Below are positions 1-8,312 of a stretch of DNA of 64,000 nt, one piece after another (the first letter of the stretch is position 1; every line of letters starts with the position of its first letter). The translations under genes and the position numbers were made by a program. The notes below the pieces were generated by a model, which saw nothing but the letters and a program-made list of their open reading frames with translations, ran no database searches and was not told the origin of the DNA. The stretch covers positions 1 to 64,000 of the forward strand of contig NZ_MZGX01000019.1 of NCBI RefSeq assembly GCF_002051585.1, in the 5' to 3' direction. This DNA comes from Ruminiclostridium hungatei (GTDB taxonomy: Bacteria > Bacillota > Clostridia > Acetivibrionales > DSM-1351).

Positions 1-698
1 TATATGACGACAACGGAAACCAGCTCAGGCAAAGTGTGAGTCATATACTGCCAGACAGCACGAAGCTGCGCCCGTCCACCAAAGGCACGGCCTACGGTGA
101 CGACCTGGAAGGTGAGATAGACAGCCTTGTTGAAAAGACCAGCTATACCTATGACGGGGACGACCTGAGAGTAAGCAAAGCAGTAAGGAAATCCGGCAGC
201 GGCTACAAGGTCGAGGTGACAAACTACCTCTACGACAGGCAGAATGTAATCCTGGAAACAGATGCAGAAGGCAATACAAGGGCCAGCTATGTAAAGGGAA
301 TAAACTACATATCAAAGACAGATGCAGACGGCAAGGCCAGCTACTACCTGTTCAACGGCCACGGAGATGTGGTGCAGACAGTGGATGCAGCAGGAACCAC
401 CCAGAACCAGTATGAATATGACATATGGGGAAATCCCGTGCTGACAATAGAAACAGCAGCAGGCAACTCTATCCGCTACGCAGGGGAATTCATGGACTCC
501 GAAATAGGGCTGTATTACCTTCGGGCCAGATTTTATGACCCCTACCTGGGACGCTTTACCACAGAGGACAGCTATTGGGGCGAGGATGAAAACCCCCTCA
601 GCCTGAACCTGTATGCCTATTGTGCCAACGACCCGGTGCGGTATACTAATCCGAGCGGGTACGGATTGTTTTGCTCTTTTTCCCATTCCGAGCATTAG
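1..698 (+). CDS. RHS/YD-repeat protein, 3' portion, truncated tail
   Basis: The gene enters from the left edge: the frame is open from base 3 (YDDNGNQLRQ, a YD repeat) and the GTG at 36 is internal. RHS proteins are large cell-surface or secreted repeat shells carrying a variable C-terminal toxin. Visible are YD-type repeats and the RHS-associated core (GEFMDSEIGLYYLRARFYDP, then GRFTTED, LNLYAYCANDPVRYTNPSG). In intact members the core is followed by a toxin domain; here only about ten unrelated residues follow before the stop. The unrelated tail begins where the opposite strand starts to encode an IS256-type transposase, so the toxin end was lost at an insertion boundary. Probably non-functional as a toxin carrier. 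Confidence 0.85.
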   Translation, partial: YDDNGNQLRQSVSHILPDSTKLRPSTKGTAYGDDLEGEIDSLVEKTSYTYDGDDLRVSKAVRKSGSGYKVEVTNYLYDRQNVILETDAEGNTRASYVKGINYISKTDADGKASYYLFNGHGDVVQTVDAAGTTQNQYEYDIWGNPVLTIETAAGNSIRYAGEFMDSEIGLYYLRARFYDPYLGRFTTEDSYWGEDENPLSLNLYAYCANDPVRYTNPSGYGLFCSFSHSEH

Positions 699-965
699 GG
701 GTATCGGTACGTTCATAAGGGGCATACTCCAGATGATTGTCCATTTCTGCCTCCAGCATGGACCGTATAGTCCCGCCAAGCAGATCCTTCAGGGCTCCCT
801 GAATGTCATAGCCGATTTGATGTCGTACTCTCTTGTAGCAAACTTGCGATAATGTTCTTTTTGCCCTCACTCATGGGTTCTTGTCTTTTTCCCATTGAAA
901 AAAGCCTCCTATGATTTTTTATTTTATCATAGAACGCTTATTTTACAGACTTTTTTCACAGGCTC
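650..965 (-). mobile_element. IS256-family transposase remnant (5' end only)
   Basis: The minus strand from about 895 reads a ribosome site (AGGAGG) and MGKRQEPMSEGKKNIIASL, then shifts frame and continues as DIQGALKDLLGGTIRSMLEA and YAPYERTDTPNARNGKKSK. This is the N-terminal part of IS256-family DDE transposases (about 400 residues when intact). Small indels break the frame near 785-815, and the coding similarity stops near 655 inside the RHS gene. The outer end near 965 reads GAGCCTGTGAAAAAAGTCTG on the minus strand, resembling an IS256-type terminal repeat. It is a dead fragment. The rest of the element is absent. Confidence 0.75.
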
Positions 966-1059
966 TATTTATTATATAATCACAAAGATACAGCTTTTAC
1001 ACTTTAAACTTACACGGAATAACTTTTTCTACAAGAAGTGTAAAATTACAAAAAAATCC

Positions 1060-1093
1060 CCCGCATATTCTTTTAGGAAGATATGCAGGGGGA
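1060..1093 (-). terminator. Rho-independent terminator of ychF
   Basis: On the minus strand a stem formed by CCCCTGCATAT and ATATGCGGGGG (one bulged base) is followed by ATTTTTTT. It lies directly downstream of the ychF stop codon. Confidence 0.8.
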
Positions 1094-1109
1094 CTACAAC
1101 CGATTTTTA

Positions 1110-2204
1110 TTATACATTAAACCGGAACAGTGTAACGTCACCGTCCTGCATAACATATTCCTTGCCTTCTGATCTGACCAGACCTTTTTCCTTGGCAGCA
1201 TTATATGTGCCGCAGGCCATAAGATCGTTGTAGGCCACAATTTCAGCCCGTATAAAGCCTCTTTCAAAGTCACTGTGAATTTTGCCTGCCGCCTGAGGCG
1301 CCTTTGTGCCTTTTATAATGGTCCAGGCTCTGACTTCCTGCGGACCGGCTGTAAGGTAGCTTATGAGCCCGAGTATTTTATAGCTGGCTTTAATCAGCTT
1401 GTCCAGACCAGATTCCTCCAGGCCCATTGCATCAAGGAAATCTGCTTTTTCTTCCTCGGCAAGCTGCGCGATTTCTTCTTCAACCTTTGCACAGATAACC
1501 ATTACTTCAGAACCTTCTCCGGCGGCCAATTCCTTCAATTCAGACAGAAATCCGTTGCCTTCCAGGGAGGAGAGGTCGTTTTCTGATACATTTCCTGCAT
1601 ATAGGACAGGCTTTAATGTTATTAGGAATATCTGATCCACAATTTGCTGCTGCTCGCTGTCAAAGGTCATTGACCTGGCGGGCTTTCCGCTTTCCAGGTG
1701 AGCCTTGATGGATTCAAGCAATTCAATTTCCACCTGAAACTTTTTGTCACCGGATTTAAGATTCTTCCTTGTTCTGTCAATCCGCCTCTCAAGCATTTCA
1801 AGGTCGGCAAATATCAATTCCAGATTTATGGTTTCCACGTCTCTTTTCGGTCCGATGGAACCGTCAACGTGTACTATATTTCCATCTTCAAAACATCTCA
1901 CAACATGAACAATTGCGTCCACTTCTCTGATATGTGACAAGAACTTGTTTCCAAGCCCTTCACCTTTGCTGGCACCTTTTACAAGTCCTGCAATATCAAC
2001 AAACTCAATAACTGTGGGCGTCACTTTATCAGGGTTGTACATCTCAGCCAGCTTATCGAGTCTTTCATCAGGAACTGCAACAATTCCTACATTTGGTTCA
2101 ATGGTACAAAACGGGTAATTTGCACTTTCGGCACCTGCTTTGGTTATAGCATTGAACAGAGTACTTTTACCTACATTAGGAAGTCCGACAATACCTAGTT
2201 TCAT
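1110..2204 (-). CDS. ychF: Redox-regulated ATPase YchF (Obg-like ATPase)
   Basis: 364 residues, full length for the family. YchF is a P-loop protein of the Obg group that binds ATP rather than GTP, associates with ribosomes and affects translation fidelity and stress responses in bacteria. The sequence shows G1 GLPNVGKST (residues 7-15), G3 DIAGLVKGASKGEGLGNKF, the inserted helical region around residues 130-200 and the C-terminal TGS-like domain ending in GDVTLFRFNV. The family's altered G4 explains ATP preference. Start ATG at 2204. It is transcribed alone and ends at a clear terminator. Confidence 0.97.
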   Translation of the reverse strand: MKLGIVGLPNVGKSTLFNAITKAGAESANYPFCTIEPNVGIVAVPDERLDKLAEMYNPDKVTPTVIEFVDIAGLVKGASKGEGLGNKFLSHIREVDAIVHVVRCFEDGNIVHVDGSIGPKRDVETINLELIFADLEMLERRIDRTRKNLKSGDKKFQVEIELLESIKAHLESGKPARSMTFDSEQQQIVDQIFLITLKPVLYAGNVSENDLSSLEGNGFLSELKELAAGEGSEVMVICAKVEEEIAQLAEEEKADFLDAMGLEESGLDKLIKASYKILGLISYLTAGPQEVRAWTIIKGTKAPQAAGKIHSDFERGFIRAEIVAYNDLMACGTYNAAKEKGLVRSEGKEYVMQDGDVTLFRFNV

Positions 2205-2320
2205 TAATATATCTATCCTCTCGTCTCGTTATTCTTTCATTAAAAATTACCATAAAAATTATATACTATATAGTAATTCAATGCAATAAAATTGACTGCA
2301 AAGGATATACCGAGGATAGT

Positions 2321-2479
2321 CTACCGCATATTATGCACCATAAGTACGTCCCTATAATATTCAACTATTAATTTATCCAAGTCTTGGCTGAGTGCTAGGG
2401 TTGTATCATTGTCCAGAGTACAGATTTCAACTTGTCTATTTAGGACTTCCTTTAGCTTGTTAATTTCTTCAACCAGCAT
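2321..2479 (-). CDS. Spo0E-like aspartyl-phosphate phosphatase
   Basis: A 52-residue ORF with a strong ribosome site (GAGGAGG, 6 bases upstream) starting ATG at 2479 and ending TAG at 2321. It contains SQDLDKLIVEYY, matching the SxxLDxxI signature of Spo0E-type phosphatases, small helical-hairpin proteins that dephosphorylate Spo0A~P and delay sporulation. The N-terminal helix (EEINKLKEVLNRQVE) fits the first helix of the fold. Length is typical for the clostridial members. Its Spo0A target is inferred from the family only; no sporulation gene is adjacent. Confidence 0.8.
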   Translation of the reverse strand: MLVEEINKLKEVLNRQVEICTLDNDTTLALSQDLDKLIVEYYRDVLMVHNMR

Positions 2480-2701
2480 ATCAAAACCTCCTCACTCAAC
2501 GATTTGTTAATAAATAATAAAAGTAATACATGTATTTAATATCATGGTATAATAGATATTAATTCATGTTTCCAATATAGTTGAATAATGTAATAAATTG
2601 CCACTAAAATAATTATAAAATTCGAAACGCAATTTGTCAATAAAAAATGTAGAAAAATTTGTTATTAAAATGCAAAATGAAATTTATTTTGTAGTAATTA
2701 A

Positions 2702-2731
2702 TTGACAAAAAAGCCTGTATATAATTATAAT
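2702..2731 (+). promoter_or_regulatory. Sigma-A type promoter of the XRE gene
   Basis: TTGACA at 2702-2707 and TATAAT at 2726-2731 with an 18-base spacer, 33 bases before the ATG at 2765. The TTG within the -35 box is therefore not the translation start. Confidence 0.7.
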
Positions 2732-2764
2732 TATTGTAAGGAAATAAATGAGAGGGAAAATTTT

Positions 2765-3118
2765 ATGGAAAAAACTATTGGAGAGAGATTAAAGCAGTTG
2801 GTCAGAGAAAAAGGATTGGAGCAGCAAGAAGCTGCCATCCAACTAAATATTAAAATTCCTACCTTTAATGGTTATGTAAGCAATAAGAGAGAACCGTCAA
2901 TTGAAAAACTTAAGCAGTTGGCTGATTATTTCAATGTATCGGTGGATTATCTTACAGGTCACAGTGAAGTAAGAGACCCGCATTTAAGCCATTTGCCGGA
3001 AGAAGTAAGAAAATTCATACTGGATCCTGCAAATGAGCAGTATTTAGAATTGGCTATGGACATTAAGGACAGAACTATTAATGCAGGTAACAGGTATTAC
3101 AAAGAAATGAAACGGTAA
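2765..3118 (+). CDS. XRE-family helix-turn-helix transcriptional regulator
   Basis: 117 residues from the ATG at 2765, preceded by GAGAGGG. Residues 1-65 form a Cro/CI-type HTH: IGERLKQLVREKGLEQQEAA, then TFNGYVSNKREPSIEKLKQL and FNVSVDYLTG, the usual DNA-binding fold of single-domain regulators. The C-terminal 50 residues (LPEEVRKFILDPANEQYLEL and a basic tail) have no ligand-binding domain I recognise. The gene converges on the agr locus, with about 60 bases between its stop and the agrD stop. A role in regulating agr is a guess from position. Confidence 0.85.
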   Translation: MEKTIGERLKQLVREKGLEQQEAAIQLNIKIPTFNGYVSNKREPSIEKLKQLADYFNVSVDYLTGHSEVRDPHLSHLPEEVRKFILDPANEQYLELAMDIKDRTINAGNRYYKEMKR

Positions 3119-3177
3119 ATAATATTATAGGATTTAACCTATCTTTTATTTGCATAATACAATAGCAAACTTAGTTT

Positions 3178-3297
3178 TTACTTGAGCGTTGGAACTCTCG
3201 GTTGATGGAGTCCCCAGAAACAAGCTGGTTTTACTCCAAACAATAATACCAAAATGTATAAAAGACTTGATAAAATAGTATAAAAAAATGCTTTCAT
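3178..3297 (-). CDS. agrD: AgrD-type cyclic lactone autoinducer prepeptide
   Basis: A 39-residue ORF with an excellent ribosome site (AAAGGAGG) at ATG 3297. It has the AgrD plan: an amphipathic/hydrophobic leader (MKAFFYTILSSLLYILVLLF), a core around Cys26 and a C-terminal recognition tail. ACFWGL|HQPRVP aligns with the staphylococcal CDFIM|DEPEVP arrangement, so cleavage by AgrB after Leu30 would give a five-residue thiolactone ring CFWGL. Residues N-terminal to Cys26 retained in the mature peptide cannot be predicted. It is the last gene of the agrB-receptor-agrD series on this strand. Confidence 0.85.
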   Translation of the reverse strand: MKAFFYTILSSLLYILVLLFGVKPACFWGLHQPRVPTLK

Positions 3298-3328
3298 AAC
3301 TAATCAACCTCCTTTAATTAATAAAAAA

Positions 3329-4285
3329 TCATGTTATTCGATCCGTTTCATTTTCTTTGTACAGGTTTTGGGCCACATCCCTAATGCCCATGCCAATCTC
3401 GTTAAGTTTCCACCTTATATTATCATAATTTTCATTATTTGTATATATTTCTATTTCTTTCAACAAAATATATAATTTTTCGGAAGCTTTCTTTTTATCT
3501 TTTATTTCATTATTTTTTAAGAAATAGAAACCCCATAGAAGTGCAGATATATTTAACATTGGAAAACTTACAATACCGATAATAATAAACACTTGAGAAA
3601 TGTGCTGGAAATTTATAAGTACCTTGTCGTAAACAATAAAATTATACATAAGCCATAGGAAAAGAATGTTACACAGTACTAATAAAGAAAATATAATTAT
3701 TAGTACTGGAGATGATAACATATTTTTTATTAATTTTCCTTTTAGCAAAGTGCGTCTCTTACTTATGAGGTATAAAAGGATGGAATACTGTAAGAATCGC
3801 GAAGGAAGTGATAATAAAAAATAATGTAAGAAGCTGTTGGATAATTGTACAAGGGTTATCCCTGTGCCGTACAGCACCATTGGTATGTATAGTAATTCGA
3901 GAATACCGATTGAAAGAAATCCTATCATATAAGAGATAAAGGCTTTTAACATCCACTTTATCGCACTTGCATCTCCAAAAATATCATTTGTAAGAACTAT
4001 GATGATATACATAAAAATCGGAGTCAAAAATTGATAAAAACCGTTATTGAGACCAGCGTTTATTAATATATTTGATGCGAGAGCACCTGCAATCGTTGGC
4101 AAAAAAACCCGGACGTAATCAAATCTATTTATAAGCCTTTTACATTCAGACTCCTTCCAATACTCAAATTCTCCTACCATTATAAGTGTAAACATTACCA
4201 GATATAGCTCTTCTGGAATGGATACAAAAAGTGTATTCAATATAATCCTTGCTACAAGGCTGTTTTGAAACAATGCATCAATCAT
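3329..4285 (-). CDS. AgrC-like polytopic membrane receptor lacking a kinase domain
   Basis: 318 residues from ATG 4285 (AAGGGG seven bases upstream; an earlier in-frame Met lies too close to the site). At least six hydrophobic segments span residues 10-270, followed by a charged helical tail of about 60 residues (KNNEIKDKKKASEKLYILLK). This matches the layout of AgrC-type sensors between agrB and agrD, but there is no histidine box and no N, G1 or G2 ATP-binding motif. It is either a kinase-less receptor or a separate membrane family. No AgrA-type LytTR regulator lies nearby. Assignment rests mainly on topology and position. Confidence 0.55.
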   Translation of the reverse strand: MIDALFQNSLVARIILNTLFVSIPEELYLVMFTLIMVGEFEYWKESECKRLINRFDYVRVFLPTIAGALASNILINAGLNNGFYQFLTPIFMYIIIVLTNDIFGDASAIKWMLKAFISYMIGFLSIGILELLYIPMVLYGTGITLVQLSNSFLHYFLLSLPSRFLQYSILLYLISKRRTLLKGKLIKNMLSSPVLIIIFSLLVLCNILFLWLMYNFIVYDKVLINFQHISQVFIIIGIVSFPMLNISALLWGFYFLKNNEIKDKKKASEKLYILLKEIEIYTNNENYDNIRWKLNEIGMGIRDVAQNLYKENETDRIT

Positions 4286-4359
4286 GCGCATACCCCTTAT
4301 CTGTTGTGTTTTATATGTAATACAAGTGTTTTCATACAAAATAATTATTTAACTGAATG

Positions 4360-4983
4360 TTACCGTCTACTTAAACTGTCCCTTATTTTATTGAAAAAAC
4401 TATGCCCCGCAGGGGTTATGGAAAAAATCTCAAATAGGACTCCGAAGCTAATTGCCAAAACATGCATTTTCAGGTTATACAATAACAGAATACAGCTTAT
4501 AATCAGCAATATACCAAGATACGCTATTGAGAGCTTTTTAAAACGCTTAATTGCCTGAGGATCTGTAATAGGTTTTGTTGGAGTATCCTTTGGAGCATAT
4601 TTTGCCAGCATATAAAAGCTGACGGAGAAGACCAAAAGCACAAATACTGCTATGAAAGCGGTACTCCAGTAAATATAAGTATGCTGGGTTATCAAAGCTG
4701 CTATTACAATAAGTATCAATGAAACCAGAAGACATTTCCCGTAAGTATCAAAATGATAACCGCCGGCCACTAACCTTAAGGAACTTAAAACCAATACTAT
4801 AAGCAGAGAGGGAACTAAAATCCCCAGCAGTAAAGCCACTGAAATCAAAATTATACCTTTGACCAAAGTTCCAAAAACTATATAAAATCCATAATAGTAA
4901 ACTGATCTTCGGTTATGATTTTCATTTAAAACCAATGCTAAGTGCCTTGCACATGAGTAAGACCACTTTTGGACAAATCTCAT
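4360..4983 (-). CDS. agrB: AgrB-type accessory gene regulator protease
   Basis: 207 residues, multi-spanning membrane cysteine endopeptidase that cuts the AgrD tail and helps form the thiolactone. The catalytic pair is present in LRLVAGGYHFDTYGKC: His77 and Cys84, the same numbering as the residues known in staphylococcal AgrB. About six hydrophobic segments follow. Start ATG 4983 has GAGGAG upstream. The receptor-like gene follows after 74 bases and agrD after that, so the gene order is B-receptor-D, not the classical B-D-C-A. Confidence 0.92.
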   Translation of the reverse strand: MRFVQKWSYSCARHLALVLNENHNRRSVYYYGFYIVFGTLVKGIILISVALLLGILVPSLLIVLVLSSLRLVAGGYHFDTYGKCLLVSLILIVIAALITQHTYIYWSTAFIAVFVLLVFSVSFYMLAKYAPKDTPTKPITDPQAIKRFKKLSIAYLGILLIISCILLLYNLKMHVLAISFGVLFEIFSITPAGHSFFNKIRDSLSRR

Positions 4984-5045
4984 ATTTATCTGCTCCTCGC
5001 AAAAAATATTCTTTATTTACAATTTTAACATAAATTAATACAAAA

Positions 5046-5073
5046 ATCACCATATTTTTAAAACTATGGTGAT
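5046..5073 (-). promoter_or_regulatory. Hairpin in the agrB upstream region
   Basis: Perfect 9-bp inverted repeat ATCACCATA / TATGGTGAT with a 10-base loop, followed on the minus strand by TTTTTG. It lies 60 bases upstream of agrB, where no gene needs terminating, so it could act as an attenuator or operator. No further evidence. Confidence 0.4.
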
Positions 5074-5310
5074 TATGTTTACAAACCTCATTATTACATT
5101 ATTTTTGAGTGGACTTTTTTCAGAATTTAATATATATTAATCTGGATAATAACAGATATTCGGTTGAAAAAGCAAGTGTTCTTTATTAAATTTCATGCAA
5201 TTAATTTCAGACATACATGGCACTGATTCGTATACTTAGATGTAATACATTTTCGAAACTTGTATGAAAACGAGAGCTTAACCATAAATATCAACTAGGA
5301 GGTAAATATT

Positions 5311-5709
5311 ATGTATTGTAGAAATTGCGGTAATGTTATGAATGATCAGGCTGCCATATGTGTCTCATGTGGAGTGCCGGTTGGAAAAGGTAATAATTAT
5401 TGTCCGCTGTGTGGAGATATAACAGATTCAATGGCTCAAGTTTGTATGAAGTGCGGTGTCAACTTGAATGCGTATGGTCAGCAGAAGTCTAAGCTTGCAG
5501 CGGGTTTGTTCGGAATATTTCTTGGGGTATTTGGTGTTCACAGGTTCTATCTTGGACACATAGGAATCGGATTGGCCCAGCTCTTGATAACTGTACTTTC
5601 TTGCGGATTCCTCTCATGGGCAACCTGGATATGGGGACTTGTTGAAGGCATAATGATTCTTTCCGGCAGCATAAACAAAGATGCAAAGGGCGTTGCATTG
5701 AAGGATTAG
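5311..5709 (+). CDS. Zinc-ribbon and TM2-domain membrane protein
   Basis: 132 residues with an AGGAGG site. Two short zinc ribbons occupy the first 50 residues (CRNCG...CVSCG and CPLCG...CMKCG), followed by a TM2 domain with two membrane helices (KSKLAAGLFGIFLGVFGVHR then FYLG, and a second segment around WATWIWGLVEGIMIL). The (G/F)xxGxHRFYLG motif is diagnostic for TM2. Function of such proteins in bacteria is unknown. The gene stands alone, with its own ribosome site and decayed DNA downstream. Confidence 0.9.
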   Translation: MYCRNCGNVMNDQAAICVSCGVPVGKGNNYCPLCGDITDSMAQVCMKCGVNLNAYGQQKSKLAAGLFGIFLGVFGVHRFYLGHIGIGLAQLLITVLSCGFLSWATWIWGLVEGIMILSGSINKDAKGVALKD

Positions 5710-5727
5710 TAAACAGGCTTTTAGTTC

Positions 5728-6213
5728 TTGAATGCATTTATATGCAACAATTTATATAGAGTGATTGAGGAGTATCGTATACTGTTTTGGCAGGACGATG
5801 CTCTTTTTGCTGTATGTGGACTGTTACCTGAAGATGGCCCTACTTTCCTGCACTGGGCCAACAAGCAAATATTCCAAATTGTCCGGGCTCTTAAACGGCT
5901 TGAAGGGAACACTGAGAAAGCTGCCAAAACTGACAGGGTCAATTGGAGATAGCTTCCTTGTAAGGTTTGCCATATAGCAATTCTATGTTAAGTGTTGCCG
6001 TCACAAAAGCGGAGCATCAAGCCTTTACTGACGAATGGCATAAGCTAATACCGTATGGAACAGACTATTGTTCGTAGTAAAATAATCAAATATGGGAGAT
6101 TATTACATGGAAAGTAAAATGCAGCATGTGTTGGGTCTGTTATGGTAGAAATATGCTGGACACTTTTGGAATATTTGAAGACTTGCTTCAGCAAAAATCA
6201 TTGATTGCAAAGT
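5728..6213 (+). pseudogene. Decayed RHS-type nuclease toxin tail
   Basis: No intact gene is visible over 600 bases. One frame from 5979 reads SMLSVAVTKAEHQAFTDEWH then KLIPYGTDYCS, and after two stop codons continues NNQIWEII. From memory this resembles the end of HNH/LHH-like nuclease toxin domains at RHS protein C-termini, where VTKAEHQAFTN..W...IPYGT is recurrent. A preceding piece in another frame (GTLRKLPKLTGSIG) could be the region before the metal-binding histidines, which are missing. Frameshifts and stops show it is dead. It may be linked to the truncated RHS gene at the left edge. Confidence 0.5.
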
Positions 6214-6362
6214 AATCTATATATCTACAATTTAGTGGTTTCTGCATATCATAATATTCTTGAGGAACATAACATTTACTTGAGGATAATCATTCTATGG
6301 GCTTGGGTACAAGCGGCGGTGATTCCAGTTGAAAAGACCCACACGGATATTTTATAGCCGCT

Positions 6363-6971
6363 CTACTTTCCGATTAATTTCTTCAGTCTTCCGGCCAGGG
6401 TGGTGTTTTTTTTCTCACGCCAGTTGGTAATATTCCTGTCAACCTCCTGAAAATGCCTGTCCAGCTTTATCTCGAGCTTTCTTGAACTGTTTTCAACACA
6501 CGCGCCCAACTCCAGTTTTGATTTTTGTATTTCTTTTGTTATTTGCTCTTTGGTAGAGGACAGCTCGGTGGATATATTTTCAAAAAACTGCTCCTTCATG
6601 CTGTTGAGCGCATCCATAATAACAGACAGCTCCTTGCCGCCCAATTGTGAGACTTGTGCTGCAATTACTGCAGGCAGGTTGTCTTCACTTATGGGGACGG
6701 CAGGGTTAAAAAGGGGGGGAACTGCGCTTTCCTGTATTATATTCTGATCCTCCAGAATTTTTCTGATTGCCTTAAGCTCCAGTCCCTGATCCCGCATATC
6801 CTTAATCTGGTACATGACATTTGCCAGCTGCGGAGTATAAAATCTTCTTCCCCTGCTGTCCTTGGGAATTCTCAGACCAAACTCCTTTTCATAAAATCTT
6901 AACGCATGATCTGTTATATTTAAAGCCTCACTTAATTCTGTAATAGAATACCTGTCTTTTAAAATATCCAT
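6363..6971 (-). CDS. MerR-type HTH protein with coiled-coil tail
   Basis: 202 residues. The N-terminus is a MerR-like winged helix (YSITELSEALNITDHALRFY then EKEFGLRIPKDSRGRRFYTP), with the characteristic RFYEKEFGL and GRRFYTP positions. Instead of a ligand-binding domain, residues 120-190 form a long charged helix (SMKEQFFENISTELSSTKEQ onward) and a basic end (RLKKLIGK). This plan, MerR HTH plus coiled coil, resembles structural DNA-binding proteins such as RacA as well as classic regulators, and which applies cannot be decided. Monocistronic; start ATG 6971. Confidence 0.8.
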   Translation of the reverse strand: MDILKDRYSITELSEALNITDHALRFYEKEFGLRIPKDSRGRRFYTPQLANVMYQIKDMRDQGLELKAIRKILEDQNIIQESAVPPLFNPAVPISEDNLPAVIAAQVSQLGGKELSVIMDALNSMKEQFFENISTELSSTKEQITKEIQKSKLELGACVENSSRKLEIKLDRHFQEVDRNITNWREKKNTTLAGRLKKLIGK

Positions 6972-7110
6972 AACTGCATTCCTCCCAAAGCGATACTTTC
7001 TTCATTTGTAGTATTTGTAGAGCCGTATGCTCATATTGCCGCTGTCCGGCGCAAATTAATCAATAAGAAAATAGTAGCACACAGGGATGTGTATGTAAAA
7101 TATTTACAGG

Positions 7111-8010
7111 TCAGGCTCTCATTATTTCCAGTACCTGCTTCATGTCAGAAGGCAGCCCGGCATTGAAGAATACCTCCTTCCCGGTTTCTGGATGAACAAT
7201 TTTGGTAGTATGGGAATGAAGAGCCTGACGGGAAATTAACCCGCAAAAATTATCGGAATAGAGGGTGTCTCCGTAAATGGGAAAATCCATAGCCTGGCAG
7301 TGTACTCTTATCTGATGGGTTCTTCCGGTTTCCAGCTTGAATCTGAGCAGGGCGGCCCTATGCTTTGAAAAGCTTTCCAGCACCTCATAGTGTGTAACCG
7401 AGGGAGCACCCGTATCGGAAATATGCCTGAGCATAATGCTGCCGGGCTTTCTGTCAATGGGCAGATCAATTGTTCCGGTCATTGAAGGAGGAATGCCTTG
7501 AACAATGCCCAGATACTCCTTCTCAAAAATTCCGGCCTGCATCTGCCTGATCAGGGTCTCCTGAACAAATTGATTTTTGGCAAAGATGATAATACCCGAA
7601 GTTTCCCTGTCAAGCCGGCTGACCGGCCTGATCTTCCGGAGGACCCCTTTTTGCTTCAGGTAATAAGCTATGCCGTTTGCAATGGTGGAATCAGGGTGAC
7701 TGCAGGTGGGGTGCACCACAATGCCGGGCTGCTTGTTCAAAACAAGGAGGCAATGGTCTTCAAAAATAATATCCAGGGGAATGTTTTGAGGCTCAATATA
7801 TTCACAAGCTTCTTCAAGCTCTATTTCAACCCTTACACGGTCATTTTCCCTTAAGGTATAGTTTACATGCACAGGTTCATTATTCACATAAATTTTGTTC
7901 TGGTATTTGAGTTTTTTTACAAGTCTTTCAGATATTTTTAATCTACCTTTCAACACATGTTTCAGGGGCTTGCCGGCATCCGAAGTGTCGGCGCTGTGTT
8001 CTAGAATCAT
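7111..8010 (-). CDS. RluA-family 23S rRNA-type pseudouridine synthase
   Basis: 299 residues from ATG 8010, preceded by GGAGG. It has an N-terminal S4-like segment (LKHVLKGRLKISERLVKKLK) and the RluA catalytic core: RPVSRLDRETSGIIIFAKN carries the catalytic Asp, and LETGRTHQIRVH is the second family motif. Such enzymes isomerise specific uridines in rRNA or tRNA; the target here is unknown. A second family member lies at 30.6 kb next to lspA, and that one is the better RluD/YlyB counterpart. An upstream in-frame start at 8055 lacks a ribosome site. Confidence 0.9.
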   Translation of the reverse strand: MILEHSADTSDAGKPLKHVLKGRLKISERLVKKLKYQNKIYVNNEPVHVNYTLRENDRVRVEIELEEACEYIEPQNIPLDIIFEDHCLLVLNKQPGIVVHPTCSHPDSTIANGIAYYLKQKGVLRKIRPVSRLDRETSGIIIFAKNQFVQETLIRQMQAGIFEKEYLGIVQGIPPSMTGTIDLPIDRKPGSIMLRHISDTGAPSVTHYEVLESFSKHRAALLRFKLETGRTHQIRVHCQAMDFPIYGDTLYSDNFCGLISRQALHSHTTKIVHPETGKEVFFNAGLPSDMKQVLEIMRA

Positions 8011-8312
8011 AAAACCTCCGCAGGGTAAATAGCAGTATTCGGCAGGCAGCAGCAAGGATAATTCTTATCAGGTACTGCCCGGGTACAGAACTATTATACA
8101 GTTAAAGCTCAAAAAGCTGCAACCCGGCAGGTGCTTATAAAGGAATAAACACCCGTATAATACCTCATTTGTATAAATAACCTGTCTGAAATAAGAAATA
8201 ATTGCCCGGTTTATATGCATAAAATCTGGCAGGATGCTTTCAAATGGTATATAATGCTATTAAAAAGCTTATTACCAAAGTCAATTTAAAATACGAAAGA
8301 GGAATTTTTCCA

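Noticed and set aside
613-852. ORFs in the IS256 remnant on the plus strand
   Set aside because: They are the complement of transposase coding sequence and have no ribosome site.
2702-2764. TTG start at 2702 for the XRE protein
   Set aside because: That TTG is in the -35 box TTGACA; GAGAGGG and ATG 2765 are the better start.
5728-5952. A 74-codon ORF as a real gene
   Set aside because: No ribosome site, no recognisable domain, and it lies in a decayed toxin-like region with frameshifts.
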